Shown here: positions 43,088 to 53,112 of the stretch, piece by piece
Numbering within the stretch: the first letter of the stretch is position 1
Layout of the letters: each line of letters opens with the position of its first letter
Source: Mucilaginibacter sp.
GTDB taxonomy: Bacteria > Bacteroidota > Bacteroidia > Sphingobacteriales > Sphingobacteriaceae
DNA length: 64,000 nt
Assembly (NCBI GenBank): GCA_030445275.1
Contig: JAUCSE010000058.1
Span: forward strand, 1 to 64,000
Direction of reading: 5' to 3'
Position numbers and translations under genes: made by a program
Notes under the pieces: model-generated
Told to the model about the DNA's origin: nothing
What the model saw: the letters and a program-made list of their open reading frames with translations, nothing else
The model's database searches: none

Positions 43088-44230
43088 ATGACCCAGCAAG
43101 ATTTTATCAACTTATATGAGAAATACATGTCGGGTAAGTGTACGCCGGAAGAAATTGAGTTGCTGGAAACATATCGTGATGACTTTCAACTGAAGGATTT
43201 ACCCTGGAACGCCGAAATGGGTAATAAAGAACAAATTAAGCAAGAAATAGTAAACAAACTAAATAACCAAGTTACGTCTGCCGAAAAAAAAACTTTTAAA
43301 AAGATTTGGGCTGCAGCAGCGGCAGCAGCTGTTGTTTTCGCTTTAAGCCTGATAATTTATCACCAGGTTCAGTTATCATCAGACAAAATCACTAAAAACT
43401 CATTATTAACCAATAAGAGCCCGGTGGTTCCTGGTTTTAACAAAGCAATGTTAACCCTTTCAGACGGTTCAAATATTGATCTTAACGACTCTAAAAAAGG
43501 ACTTCTCTCCAAACAGGGAGGTGCATCAGTTGGTAAATTAGACGATGGGAAGTTAGTTTACAACGCAAAGGATGCTGAAGTAAAAAAAGCGGTAACGCTA
43601 TACAACACCATAACTACACCTCGCGGCGGACAGTACCAGGTAGTTTTATCTGATGGAACAAAAGTATGGCTCAATGCCGCGTCATCCTTAAAATTCCCAG
43701 CAATTTTCACTGGCAGCGAACGAAAGGTGGAGCTAACAGGCGAGGCTTACTTTGAGGTTGCAAAGAATAAAAACATGCCTTTTAAAATTGCCGTGAACAA
43801 CATGGGGATTGAGGTTTTAGGTACCCACTTTAATGTAGATGCTTATAAGGATGAACAAGTTATAAAGACTACACTTTTAGAAGGATCTGTAAAACTGGTG
43901 ACCGACAACCATGAAGCCTATTTAAAACCCGGGCAACAGGCTTCACTTGGACAGCAACAAACATTTAATATACACCCTGTTAATACGGAAGAAGCCGTTG
44001 CCTGGAAAAATGGATATTTTATGTTTAACAATGAAAATATACAGGATATTATGCGGAAGATTTCGCGCTGGTATGATGTGGAAGTTGTTTATGAAGGTAA
44101 GATAGACGAAAAGGATTTTGGAGGTACAGTTTCGCGCTTTGACAGTGTAACTGGAGTATTAAAGTCATTAGAATTAACCGGTACAGTTCACTTTAAAATG
44201 GAAGGAAGGAGGATTACCGTAATGCCATAA
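43088..44230 (+). CDS. FecR-family anti-sigma factor
   Basis: A 380-residue regulator: N-terminal cytoplasmic anti-sigma region (DFINLYEKYMSGKCTPEEIELLE), one transmembrane helix at about 76-94 (WAAAAAAAVVFALSLIIYH), then the FecR domain with TTPRGGQYQVVLSDGTKVWLNAASS-like sequence and LTGEAYFEVAKNKNMPFKI, and a C-terminal DUF4974 domain (MFNNENIQDIMRKISRWYDVEVVYEG). It would hold the divergent sigma factor until the STN domain of the SusC transporter signals through it. The gap to SusC is 145 bases. Confidence 0.92.
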   Translation: MTQQDFINLYEKYMSGKCTPEEIELLETYRDDFQLKDLPWNAEMGNKEQIKQEIVNKLNNQVTSAEKKTFKKIWAAAAAAAVVFALSLIIYHQVQLSSDKITKNSLLTNKSPVVPGFNKAMLTLSDGSNIDLNDSKKGLLSKQGGASVGKLDDGKLVYNAKDAEVKKAVTLYNTITTPRGGQYQVVLSDGTKVWLNAASSLKFPAIFTGSERKVELTGEAYFEVAKNKNMPFKIAVNNMGIEVLGTHFNVDAYKDEQVIKTTLLEGSVKLVTDNHEAYLKPGQQASLGQQQTFNIHPVNTEEAVAWKNGYFMFNNENIQDIMRKISRWYDVEVVYEGKIDEKDFGGTVSRFDSVTGVLKSLELTGTVHFKMEGRRITVMP

Positions 44231-44375
44231 ACTTACTTATATCACCATATAATAAGTTACCATAAAAACCAGGAGCGATTGCAGCGCCCCCGGTTAGTAA
44301 ACCTGCTCTATTTAGCAGTTAAAAAGGTAACTACCAATTGCTTATACAACCAATTTAAATTAAACCTTTTTTCAA

Positions 44376-47300
44376 ATGTATAAAGATAATATTGCATTTC
44401 CATGCAGGATGATTTCCTGTATGTCATTTAAAATTCTTAGGGTGATGAAACTTGTGTTAATTTTATTAATTACCACCATCATGCAGGTGAATGCCACCTC
44501 TAATGCCCAAACTGTGAGCTTAAATTTCAAGAATGCTTCGCTAAAAGAGGTCATTGAAGAATTAAGACAACAAACGGGCTACCACTTTCTATATAAAACA
44601 GAAGTGCTCAATGAAACCAAGCAGGTTAACCTATCGGTAAATAACGAACCTTTTTTGCAGGTTCTTGAAAAATGCTTTGCCGGTCAGCCGTTAACGTATA
44701 CCATAAATCAGCATACGGTTATTTTACGGAGAAAAGGTGTAACAGATAATACTCCAAAGCAAGCCGTAAAGATAAGCGGTGTGGTAACTGACGACAAGGG
44801 CCAGCCACTCCCGGGGGTGAGCGTAAAAGTAAAGGGAACCAGTAATGGAATCATTACCGATGCCACTGGTAAGTACACTTTAACTGTTGACAATACAAGC
44901 AGTACATTGGAATTCACCTTTTTAGGATTTACCAAACAGGAAGTTGCCATTAATGGCCGCACCGAAATAAATATAAAATTGCAGGAAGCTCAAACCTCGT
45001 TAAATGAGGTTGTAGTAATTGGATACGGAACGGTTAGGCGGTCTGATCTTACTGGTGCCACCGCTTCGGTTAAAGGTTCTGATATAAAGGCTCAGGGTGT
45101 AAGTGATGTTACAAGATCATTACAAGGTAAAATGCCTGGCGTTACCATAGAAGCATCAGGTGGTGATCCCGGTGCCGGAACACGGATTATGATCCGGGGT
45201 GTTGGTACATTAGGAAACGGAGCTCCGTTATATATTGTTGATGGTGTACCAACGGCGAGTATCAACTACCTGAACCAGGTTGATATTGAATCAATTGATG
45301 TATTAAAAGACGCTTCTGCCGCGGCCATATACGGCTCAAGGGCTGCTAATGGTGTGGTATTGGTTACCACTAAGGCCGGCAAGAATGGTGCACCTGTAGT
45401 ACAGTTTGCGGCAAATTATGGTCAGCAAAAAATAGCGCATGAAATTGATGTTCTGAATGCGCAGGAATGGGCTACAGTAAGTAATGCAGCTCATGATAAT
45501 GCTGGCTTACCAAGACTTGATATTGCCAAAAACCCTGATCAGTTGGGTGCCGGTACCAATTGGCAGGATGCCATCTATAGAACAGCGCCGGTTCAACAAT
45601 ATAATATGCTTGTAAGCGGCGGCAGCGAATCAACCAAATACAGTGTTTCGGGCGGATATAACGATCAGCAGGGAATTGTTGACGTAACCGGTTATAAGCG
45701 TTATAACTTACGTGTAAAAACAGAAACTACCAAAGGCCGATTGAAGTTTGGCGAGACGGTGTTACTGTCAAGAGAAAAGTTTATCACCATGCCCGGTGGC
45801 TGGGGCGGCCAGGGTGGTAACCCGGTAGGCTCTGCCGCAAAAATGATCCCTGTTTTTAATATTTATGACCCAACAGCTTTAGGTGGTTACGCCGGGGCTT
45901 ATGGTCCAGTAGTTAATGTGGCCAACCCGGTAGCCCAGTTAAACCTTGAAAACATTAACCGCGAGTTTACCAATATCATAACTAACGCTTATGCCCAGGT
46001 AAACCTTTTGCCTGGTTTAAACTATAAACTAAACCTGGGTTATACCAATGGCTTTACCAGCAATTATGATTACTATAAAAGATATGCAGTAGGGACCCTG
46101 TTTTCACATCCTACTAATGATATTAACTTGAGCAAAGATCAAACGGTATTGGTTCTGTTAGAAAATACCCTGAACTATGATAAACATATTGGCAAACACA
46201 GTATACAGGCATTGGCTGGTTATGCTTACCAAAGTACTAAATATAATTATACCGCAGCAGGCAGAACAGATTTGCCGGATGGAATTGACCAGATAGATGC
46301 CGGTGCCGGCATATCTACCACAGGTGGTAACAAGACCGAAAGCAATCTGGTATCGATATTTGGACGAGCTATTTATTCGTATGATAACCGTTACCTTTTA
46401 ACTGCCAGTTTCAGGCACGATGGCTCTTCAAGGTTTGGAAGTACTCATCGTTACGGCGATTATCCTTCTATTGCATTGGGATGGAATATTTCAAATGAAA
46501 GTTTTTTTGGGTCTTTAAAAAATACATTTTCAACTTTAAAATTAAGGACGAGTTATGGTGTGCTGGGTAACCAGGAAATTCCGGATTATCAGTACAGTGC
46601 AGCCATCTCATCAAATATAAACTATGTTACAGGTGCCGATCAGCAAAAATGGTTCGGGGCTATTCAAACAGCGTTTGCTTCTCCCAACATTAAATGGGAA
46701 ACTACCAAAACTTCAAACATTGGTTTAGATATAGGTTTTTTACAGGATAAACTGAATATAACCGCCGACTATTTCATTAAAAAAACCTCCGATCTTTTGT
46801 TAAACGTCCCTATACCCGGCTCTGCAGGATCAATTTCAAATCCGGTAGTAAATGCTGGGGATCTGCGTAATAAAGGTATTGAGGTTGGTGTTAATTTTAA
46901 TGATCATATAGGTAAATTAAACTATGGCTTTTTGGGTACAATAAGCGCGGTGAAAAATAAAGTAATATCACTTGGTACGGGTACACAGCAAATTTTTGGC
47001 GGGCAGCCTACCCACCACGGAGCTTCAAGTACGCTAACCGAAGCCGGCGGCTCAATTGGTTCTTTTTACCTGATAAAGGATATTGGTATATTTAATTCAC
47101 AGGCCGAAATAGATAGTTATACCAAAAATGGCAAGCCGATTCAACCCAACGCTGCTCCCGGCGATGTTAAATTCCAGGATACCAATGGCGATGGCCAGAT
47201 AAACGATAACGATAAAGTTAACGCGGGCAGCCCATTCCCTAATTTTGAGTATGGCTTTGGCATCAATGCATCCATGTATGGTTTTGATATCAATATGTTT

Positions 47301-47750
47301 TTCCAGGGCACTCAGGGCAATAAGATATACAATGGCTTAAGGCAGGATTTGGAAAGCACCAACCTGGATTTTAATTACGCCAAATCAATGCTTAATGCCT
47401 GGACCCCTACTAACCATTCTAACATTCCGAGAGCGGTTACCAGCGATCCGAACTTTAATAACCGGACATCAACCCGTTTTCTGGAAAATGGCTCTTATTT
47501 AAGAATGAAAACCCTGCAAATTGGATACACATTAAATAGTGCATTGGTAAAAAAAATGAGGATAACTTCTTTACGTGTTTATGCAAGCGCTGATAACCTT
47601 TTTACAATAACAAATTATACCGGTTTTAACCCTGATTTGGGCAGAGCAACGAGTGCACAACTGAGTATTCTTGATCGGGGTGTAGATTTTGGGCATGTGG
47701 CTTACCCGCTGGCCAGAACCATATCTCTGGGTATTCAACTGTCATTGTAA
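44376..47750 (+). CDS. susC: SusC/RagA TonB-dependent outer-membrane transporter
   Basis: A 1124-residue transporter: signal region (to about residue 45, ending NATSNAQ), STN domain (about 50-110), carboxypeptidase-regulatory beta domain (130-205, KISGVVTDDKGQPLPGVSVKVKG), plug from about 209 (NEVVVIGYGTVRRSDLTGA) and a 22-stranded barrel ending LARTISLGIQLSL. The STN domain marks it as a signal transducer that talks to the FecR protein upstream. SusD follows 28 bases downstream. It imports oligosaccharides in a TonB-dependent way; the GH2 enzyme after SusD hints at beta-linked galactoside, glucuronide or mannoside substrates. Confidence 0.95.
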   Translation: MYKDNIAFPCRMISCMSFKILRVMKLVLILLITTIMQVNATSNAQTVSLNFKNASLKEVIEELRQQTGYHFLYKTEVLNETKQVNLSVNNEPFLQVLEKCFAGQPLTYTINQHTVILRRKGVTDNTPKQAVKISGVVTDDKGQPLPGVSVKVKGTSNGIITDATGKYTLTVDNTSSTLEFTFLGFTKQEVAINGRTEINIKLQEAQTSLNEVVVIGYGTVRRSDLTGATASVKGSDIKAQGVSDVTRSLQGKMPGVTIEASGGDPGAGTRIMIRGVGTLGNGAPLYIVDGVPTASINYLNQVDIESIDVLKDASAAAIYGSRAANGVVLVTTKAGKNGAPVVQFAANYGQQKIAHEIDVLNAQEWATVSNAAHDNAGLPRLDIAKNPDQLGAGTNWQDAIYRTAPVQQYNMLVSGGSESTKYSVSGGYNDQQGIVDVTGYKRYNLRVKTETTKGRLKFGETVLLSREKFITMPGGWGGQGGNPVGSAAKMIPVFNIYDPTALGGYAGAYGPVVNVANPVAQLNLENINREFTNIITNAYAQVNLLPGLNYKLNLGYTNGFTSNYDYYKRYAVGTLFSHPTNDINLSKDQTVLVLLENTLNYDKHIGKHSIQALAGYAYQSTKYNYTAAGRTDLPDGIDQIDAGAGISTTGGNKTESNLVSIFGRAIYSYDNRYLLTASFRHDGSSRFGSTHRYGDYPSIALGWNISNESFFGSLKNTFSTLKLRTSYGVLGNQEIPDYQYSAAISSNINYVTGADQQKWFGAIQTAFASPNIKWETTKTSNIGLDIGFLQDKLNITADYFIKKTSDLLLNVPIPGSAGSISNPVVNAGDLRNKGIEVGVNFNDHIGKLNYGFLGTISAVKNKVISLGTGTQQIFGGQPTHHGASSTLTEAGGSIGSFYLIKDIGIFNSQAEIDSYTKNGKPIQPNAAPGDVKFQDTNGDGQINDNDKVNAGSPFPNFEYGFGINASMYGFDINMFFQGTQGNKIYNGLRQDLESTNLDFNYAKSMLNAWTPTNHSNIPRAVTSDPNFNNRTSTRFLENGSYLRMKTLQIGYTLNSALVKKMRITSLRVYASADNLFTITNYTGFNPDLGRATSAQLSILDRGVDFGHVAYPLARTISLGIQLSL

Positions 47751-47778
47751 TTCATAAAGCGCTATTAAAATTTAAATT

Positions 47779-49296
47779 ATGAAAAATTTAATAATCATAT
47801 TTTGTGTAGCTGCTATAGTTTGCAGCTGTAAGAAAAGCACATTAGAACTTCAAAACCCCAATAAAATAACTACCGAAACTTTCTGGAAGACTGAAACCGA
47901 TGTACAAAGCGCGTTTGCTGCTACCTACGGATTATTGAGGGATGTAAACGGAGGTTTCTGGGGCGTAAGGGGTATTGAGCTTGGTAATGGCCGTGGCGAT
48001 GACTTTTTTATTAGAAATGATGTGGCCGACTTGTACAAACTATCAACATTTACCAATACACCAGACAATGGCCCCGCCAATGATCTGTGGAACATATCCT
48101 ACCGGGCTATTTTCCGGGCTAATCAAATATTAGCTAACATTGATAAAGTGCCCCTGGATGCCACCGTTAAAAAGGCATATGTTGCCGAGGCTAAGTTTCT
48201 GCGGGGCTTAAATTATTTTATTTTAGCCATTAACTTTGGCGATGCTCCTTTGATCCTAACTGTTCCGGCAACTACAGATGCTTATTTCACAGCAAAATCA
48301 CCAGAAGCCGATGTCTGGAAGCAGGTAATTTCCGATTTTACCGATGCCGGCGCTGATCTGCCTGCATCATATCCATCTCAATGGGTAGGCAGGGCTACCA
48401 AGGGCGCTGCTTTGGCTTACCTTGGTAAAGCCTACGTTTATACAAAAGCCTGGGCCAATGCCGAAACTACGTTAAAGCAGGTAACCAGCATGTCATATCA
48501 ATTAATGCCTGACTATGGGGATAACTTTATTGCTACCAAAAAGAACAATCAGGAATCTGTATTTGAGATTCAACTGGCTGATGTTGGCGGCACTAACCCA
48601 TGGGCCGGCGAAAATGCACAGGAAGCATTAGGAGTTACTACAGCGCAGGAATTTGCACCATCAGAAGTAAGCGGATGGTTTGAAGTGAGCCCTACTGATA
48701 AGCTTTTTAATGAGTTTCAAAAGGAAAAAACTACAGCTAATGATTTTGATCCCAGGATGTATGCTACATTGATCTGGGACTATCCGGGAGCTACTTTTTA
48801 CCAAAAACCATTCAGCAGTTTCACGCTGGTATTTGGTTACCATTCCATGTTTAAAAAATACCAGAACTATACACAAGTTAACGAGCTTACAGGATCAAGC
48901 GGCGCTTCTAATTATACGTCAAGTAATAATGAGCGGGCCCTTCGCTACGCGGATGTACTGCTTTTGCTGGCTGAGTCTTTAACCATGGAAGGAAAGGTAC
49001 AGGAAGCTTATCCTTATGTAAACCAGATCAGGGACAGGGCCAAGCTTGCTGCTTTACCTGGTGGTTATAGCCCTGATCAAATGATGGCTGAAATAATACA
49101 TCAGCGGATGATTGAATTTGCCCGCGAAAACCAGCGCTTTTACGATCTGAAACGCTGGGGTAAGCTGACACAGGAACTCGCCAATAGCGATAAGGTTGGA
49201 AAACAATTTTATGTAGCCGGCAAGTATGATTATTTCCCGATCCCGCAAAACGAGATCAACAGTAATCCTTTAATTAAACAAAATTCCAATTGGTAG
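47779..49296 (+). CDS. susD: SusD/RagB surface glycan-binding lipoprotein
   Basis: A 505-residue lipoprotein (lipobox IVCSC near residue 17) with SusD features: LELQNPNKITTETFWKTETDVQSA, YRAIFRANQILANIDKVP, AYVAEAKFLRGLNYFILAINFGDAP, and the C-terminal RYADVLLLLAESLTMEG...ARENQRFYDLKRWGK. The four TPR-like helical units pack on the SusC barrel and act as a lid that captures glycan at the cell surface. It overlaps no neighbour; GH2 follows after about 110 bases. It is the standard partner of the SusC gene. Confidence 0.94.
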   Translation: MKNLIIIFCVAAIVCSCKKSTLELQNPNKITTETFWKTETDVQSAFAATYGLLRDVNGGFWGVRGIELGNGRGDDFFIRNDVADLYKLSTFTNTPDNGPANDLWNISYRAIFRANQILANIDKVPLDATVKKAYVAEAKFLRGLNYFILAINFGDAPLILTVPATTDAYFTAKSPEADVWKQVISDFTDAGADLPASYPSQWVGRATKGAALAYLGKAYVYTKAWANAETTLKQVTSMSYQLMPDYGDNFIATKKNNQESVFEIQLADVGGTNPWAGENAQEALGVTTAQEFAPSEVSGWFEVSPTDKLFNEFQKEKTTANDFDPRMYATLIWDYPGATFYQKPFSSFTLVFGYHSMFKKYQNYTQVNELTGSSGASNYTSSNNERALRYADVLLLLAESLTMEGKVQEAYPYVNQIRDRAKLAALPGGYSPDQMMAEIIHQRMIEFARENQRFYDLKRWGKLTQELANSDKVGKQFYVAGKYDYFPIPQNEINSNPLIKQNSNW

Positions 49297-49409
49297 TAAC
49301 CTACAGACTTTTAACCTAAATTACCTTTTCACCTTTTTGGTCTGGTTGTCTTCATTTTATGGGAGGCAATCAGATCATTCTGTTAAATTTAAATACCAAT
49401 TATAAACAG

Positions 49410-52268
49410 ATGAGAAAACTAACCTTGCTTTTGCTAATTGCATTTTTACACTTAGCTCTTATAACCGTTGTTAAAGGCCAATCAAAAACAAACTCAATAA
49501 CAGCAGGTTATAAAATAGATCTTTCAGGTAGCTGGGCATTTCAAATTGATTCGCTGGATATTGGCGTAACGCAAAAATGGTATCAAGGCACACTGCATGA
49601 TAAAGTAACCCTCCCTGGTTCAATGACCACTAATGGGAAAGGAAATGATATTACAACCCATACCCCCTGGACAGGAAGTATCGAAGATTCTACCTGGTTT
49701 CATAGTGCGGATTATGCACAATACCGTGAACCCGGCAATGTCAAAGTGCCATTCTGGCTTCAGCCGGTTAAATATTATAAAGGCGCTGCATGGTATCAAA
49801 AAAAGGTCAATATCTCTTCATCATGGCATCAAAAACATATTGAACTATATATTGAAAGAAGCCATTGGGAAACAACTGTTTGGGTAGACAACAAACCAAT
49901 CGGAATGCAAAACAGCCTTTCTACCGCCCAGTTTTTTGACCTTTCCAATGCCTTATCGCCCGGGCAGCATCAAATAACCATCAGGGTTGATAACAGGGTT
50001 AAGGATTTTAATGTTGGGCAAAACTCGCATAGCATTTCTGACCATACCCAAACCAATTGGAACGGGATGATCGGGCAGCTGTATTTGCAGGCTAAACCGC
50101 TCGTATATATTGATGATCTGCAACTGTATCCCGACATCAAGAACAAACAAGTTAAAGCTCGCATACAGATCAATAATACCACTGGCAAGGTGGCTAATGT
50201 TACGGTGAATTTGTTGGCCACATCAAAGCAGCCACAAGCGTTAAAAGCACTTGCAAAAAGGTTTGCCATAGCAAAAAGCTCAGTTATTGAAATGACTTAC
50301 CCGATGGGCGAAAAACCATTGCTATGGAGCGAATTTACACCTGATATTTATAAAATGAACATCAGCCTAACTGCTGATAAAAATGGAAAAGATGAGCAAT
50401 CCGTAACGTTTGGGATGCGTGAATTTTCGGCCCGGGGCACCCAATTTACCATTAACGACAGACTTACATTTTTGAGGGGAACATTGGAATGTGCTGCTTA
50501 CCCTAAAACAGGTTTTCCGCCCACTGATGTAGCATCATGGACGCGGATCTTAAACATTTGCAAATCATACGGATTAAACCATTTACGTTTCCATTCCTGG
50601 TGCCCGCCTGATGCTGCTTTTGAGGCTGCCGACCGTACAGGTTTTTATTTTCAAATTGAATGTGCCTCATGGGCCAATCAGGGTGCTACCATTGGCGACG
50701 GAAAACCATTGGATCAGTATATTTATGATGAAAGCAACAGGATAGTAAAAGCTTACGGGAACCATCCGTCTTTCTGCATGATGACCTATGGTAATGAACC
50801 CGCCGGTAAAAACCTGGTTAAATACCTGACAGACTTTGTGAGTTACTGGAAAAACAAGGATCCCCGCAGATTATACTCAACCGGTTCGGGCTGGCCTATT
50901 ATTACCGGAAGTGATTATAACAGCACACCAGATCCACGCGTGCAGCAATGGGGACAAGGATTAAAAAGTGTAATCAACGGCCAGGCACCTAAAACTGACT
51001 ATGACTGGGCTGATATTATTAAAAAATGGCAGCACCCAACAGTAAGTCATGAAATAGGTCAATGGTGTGTTTATCCTGATTTTAAAGAAATAGCTCAATA
51101 TGATGGTGTATTAAAAGCAAAGAATTTTGAAATTTTTGATGATATCCTTAAAAAACACGGTATGGGTAGTTTAGCTGCCGACTTCTTGTTTGCATCAGGA
51201 AAACTGCAGGCCTTATGTTATAAGGCAGATATAGAGGCCGCTTTACGTACACCAGGCTTTGGTGGTTTTCAATTATTAGGTTTAAATGATTTCCCTGGAC
51301 AGGGCACAGCTTTAGTCGGTGTGCTTAATCCGTTTTGGGGCGATAAGGGGTATATTACGGGAAAAGAATACAGCAAATTCTGTAATGCGGTTGTTCCACT
51401 GGCCCGCTTACCAAAAATGGTTTATCTTAATAATGAAGTGTTAACTGCTCCGATCGAAATAGCGCAATTTGGCCCACAGGAATTAATAAACGTTACGCCC
51501 AATTGGACCATAAAGAATGATACAGGCGATATTTTATTTAAGGGTGAATTAGAGCATACTACAATACCGTTTGGTAACGGAATAAAGCTGGGCGTAATTA
51601 ATCAATCCTTAAATTCGATAACGAAGCCCGTTAAACTTACCTTAACGGTATCCATTGCTGGTCATGAAAATTCCTGGGATATATTTGTTTATCCAGCCGC
51701 CTTGCCTCCGGTTGGCCAGGATATTATGGTTACCAATATCCTTAATAACAAAGCAATTGAACTGCTAAACAAAGGAGGAAAAGTATTGCTAACACTTGAA
51801 AAAGGTCAGCTTAAAAAAGATAAAGGAGGTGATATTGCCATTGGTTTTTCAAGCATATTCTGGAACACAGCCTGGACTAAGAGTCAGCCTCCCGTAACGT
51901 TAGGTATCCTATGTGATCCTCAGCATCCTGCTTTAAAGGAATTTCCTACTCAAAGTTATAGCAACTGGCAATGGTGGGATGCCATGTCGCACTCCAACGC
52001 TATCAAGCTTGATTCGGTGACAAATGGTTTGCAACCGATTGTGCGCGTTATAGATGATTGGGTTACTGCAAGACCACTTGGTTTAATTTTTGAATGCAAA
52101 GCCGGAAATGGCAAACTGATTGTATCGGGTATTGATTTGCAATCTGATCTGGATAAGCGCCCCGAAGCACGACAGCTATTATATAGCCTCAAAAGCTATA
52201 TGGCAGGCGATCAATTTTCGCCCGGACAAAAGATCGATATTCAAAAAATAGAGTCATTATATAAATAA
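49410..52268 (+). CDS. GH2-family exo-beta-glycosidase
   Basis: With the ATG at 49410 (signal MRKLTLLLLIAFLHLALITVV) the protein has 952 residues; the frame opens at 49359 but the longer leader is less plausible. It shows GH2 order: jelly-roll sugar-binding domain (YKGAAWYQKKVNISSSW, HIELYIERSHWETTVWVDNK), Ig-like domain, TIM barrel with acid/base Glu463 (TYGNEPAG) and nucleophile Glu548 (VSHEIGQW). LNHLRFHSWCPPDAAFEAAD is the usual barrel entry. C-terminal extension of ~250 residues without a recognised domain. Specificity (beta-galactosidase, glucuronidase or mannosidase) is not decidable. It closes the SusC/SusD locus, and a MITE-like element begins 2 bases after its stop. Confidence 0.87.
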   Translation: MRKLTLLLLIAFLHLALITVVKGQSKTNSITAGYKIDLSGSWAFQIDSLDIGVTQKWYQGTLHDKVTLPGSMTTNGKGNDITTHTPWTGSIEDSTWFHSADYAQYREPGNVKVPFWLQPVKYYKGAAWYQKKVNISSSWHQKHIELYIERSHWETTVWVDNKPIGMQNSLSTAQFFDLSNALSPGQHQITIRVDNRVKDFNVGQNSHSISDHTQTNWNGMIGQLYLQAKPLVYIDDLQLYPDIKNKQVKARIQINNTTGKVANVTVNLLATSKQPQALKALAKRFAIAKSSVIEMTYPMGEKPLLWSEFTPDIYKMNISLTADKNGKDEQSVTFGMREFSARGTQFTINDRLTFLRGTLECAAYPKTGFPPTDVASWTRILNICKSYGLNHLRFHSWCPPDAAFEAADRTGFYFQIECASWANQGATIGDGKPLDQYIYDESNRIVKAYGNHPSFCMMTYGNEPAGKNLVKYLTDFVSYWKNKDPRRLYSTGSGWPIITGSDYNSTPDPRVQQWGQGLKSVINGQAPKTDYDWADIIKKWQHPTVSHEIGQWCVYPDFKEIAQYDGVLKAKNFEIFDDILKKHGMGSLAADFLFASGKLQALCYKADIEAALRTPGFGGFQLLGLNDFPGQGTALVGVLNPFWGDKGYITGKEYSKFCNAVVPLARLPKMVYLNNEVLTAPIEIAQFGPQELINVTPNWTIKNDTGDILFKGELEHTTIPFGNGIKLGVINQSLNSITKPVKLTLTVSIAGHENSWDIFVYPAALPPVGQDIMVTNILNNKAIELLNKGGKVLLTLEKGQLKKDKGGDIAIGFSSIFWNTAWTKSQPPVTLGILCDPQHPALKEFPTQSYSNWQWWDAMSHSNAIKLDSVTNGLQPIVRVIDDWVTARPLGLIFECKAGNGKLIVSGIDLQSDLDKRPEARQLLYSLKSYMAGDQFSPGQKIDIQKIESLYK

Positions 52269-52269
52269 T

Positions 52270-52472
52270 GTGAGTTCGGGATAAGAAATGAGTATCATCA
52301 AAAACAATCATGACATTTCGAACGAGGAGAAACTATCTCTTGAGCGATAGCGAAAAATCTTATACGATATGCTATTATATACAACATTGAGCATAAGATT
52401 TCTCCTCACCCCACCGTTTTGTCCATCGCTGTTCGTCGAAATGACATTTAGAGTTTCTTATCCCGAACTTAC
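52270..52472 (-). mobile_element. MITE-like palindromic element, copy 2
   Basis: A 203-base element with nearly perfect terminal inverted repeats of 19 bases: GTGAGTTCGGGATAAGAAA (52270-52288) and TTTCTTATCCCGAACTTAC (52454-52472, one mismatch). Its arms match copy 1 at 34536-34747 in opposite orientation, while the central part (CTTATACGATATGCTATTAT...CATTGAGCATAAG) has the same orientation as in copy 1. It has no ORF. It begins 2 bases after the GH2 stop. Confidence 0.8.
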
Positions 52473-52511
52473 GTTTACTGAATAGCTATTAGATTAATAT
52501 TATAAGCTTAT

Positions 52512-53000
52512 CTATCTTCCAAATTCCTGTACCCACATTGTATTACATCTGGCGGAGCCTAATTCTACATAGGTACTGTCCATCATTGCCCGGCAATGGT
52601 CTTCGCTTTTTTCCCATGCGTCCATTACCTCTTTCACGTTATTGTAGCCGCTACCAATATTTTCGCCTATATACATACCCGTATATCCGGCCTGCGCAGC
52701 CCTTTGTATGGGCGATGAGCCATTTGGCGCTATATGATCAAAATAATTATTATCATACATATCTTTTGCATGTGCGGCAGCCGCGGCCTCCAGTTGGTTA
52801 TTCCACTTTACAGCAGGTACGGGCGGCATGTATGTAGTACCACAGTTGCAGCCCGAACGCCTCAATTCGTTAACAGCAGCCAGCATTTCCTGCTGTACAT
52901 TCTCAACTGGAGTACTCTCTTTTTTACAGCTGCAAATGGTAATACATAATAGTAAACAAAGTATAATGCTTTTTTTCACAGATTTATAATTGTTATTCAA
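52512..53000 (-). CDS. CAP-domain (SCP/PR1-like) lipoprotein
   Basis: A 162-residue lipoprotein (lipobox CITICSC) with a compact CAP domain: MLAAVNELRRSGCNCG, the core VKWNNQLEAAAAAHAKDMYDNNYFDHIAPNGSSPIQRAAQAGY, and IGENIGSGYNNVKEVMDAWEKSEDHCRAMMD ending in WVQEFG. The two His and Glu residues typical of the cavity (His77-type AAHAKDM, FDHIAP, ENIG, EDHC) are present. Bacterial CAP proteins have unclear activity; proposals include sterol or peptidoglycan-associated binding. It is alone on the minus strand, divergent from the response regulator. Confidence 0.85.
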   Translation of the reverse strand: MNNNYKSVKKSIILCLLLCITICSCKKESTPVENVQQEMLAAVNELRRSGCNCGTTYMPPVPAVKWNNQLEAAAAAHAKDMYDNNYFDHIAPNGSSPIQRAAQAGYTGMYIGENIGSGYNNVKEVMDAWEKSEDHCRAMMDSTYVELGSARCNTMWVQEFGR

Positions 53001-53112
53001 CTTTAGCCATTTATGATCAGATCAAAAATATAATATTATTATTGTTCAAAACACACATAAAAATATTTTTATCTTTATATAAATCAGAGTACCCATCTCT
53101 GTAAACCTATAT

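Noticed and set aside
44376..47750. Frameshift or truncation in the SusC gene
   Set aside because: The frame is continuous from signal region through STN, plug and barrel to the terminal beta strand.
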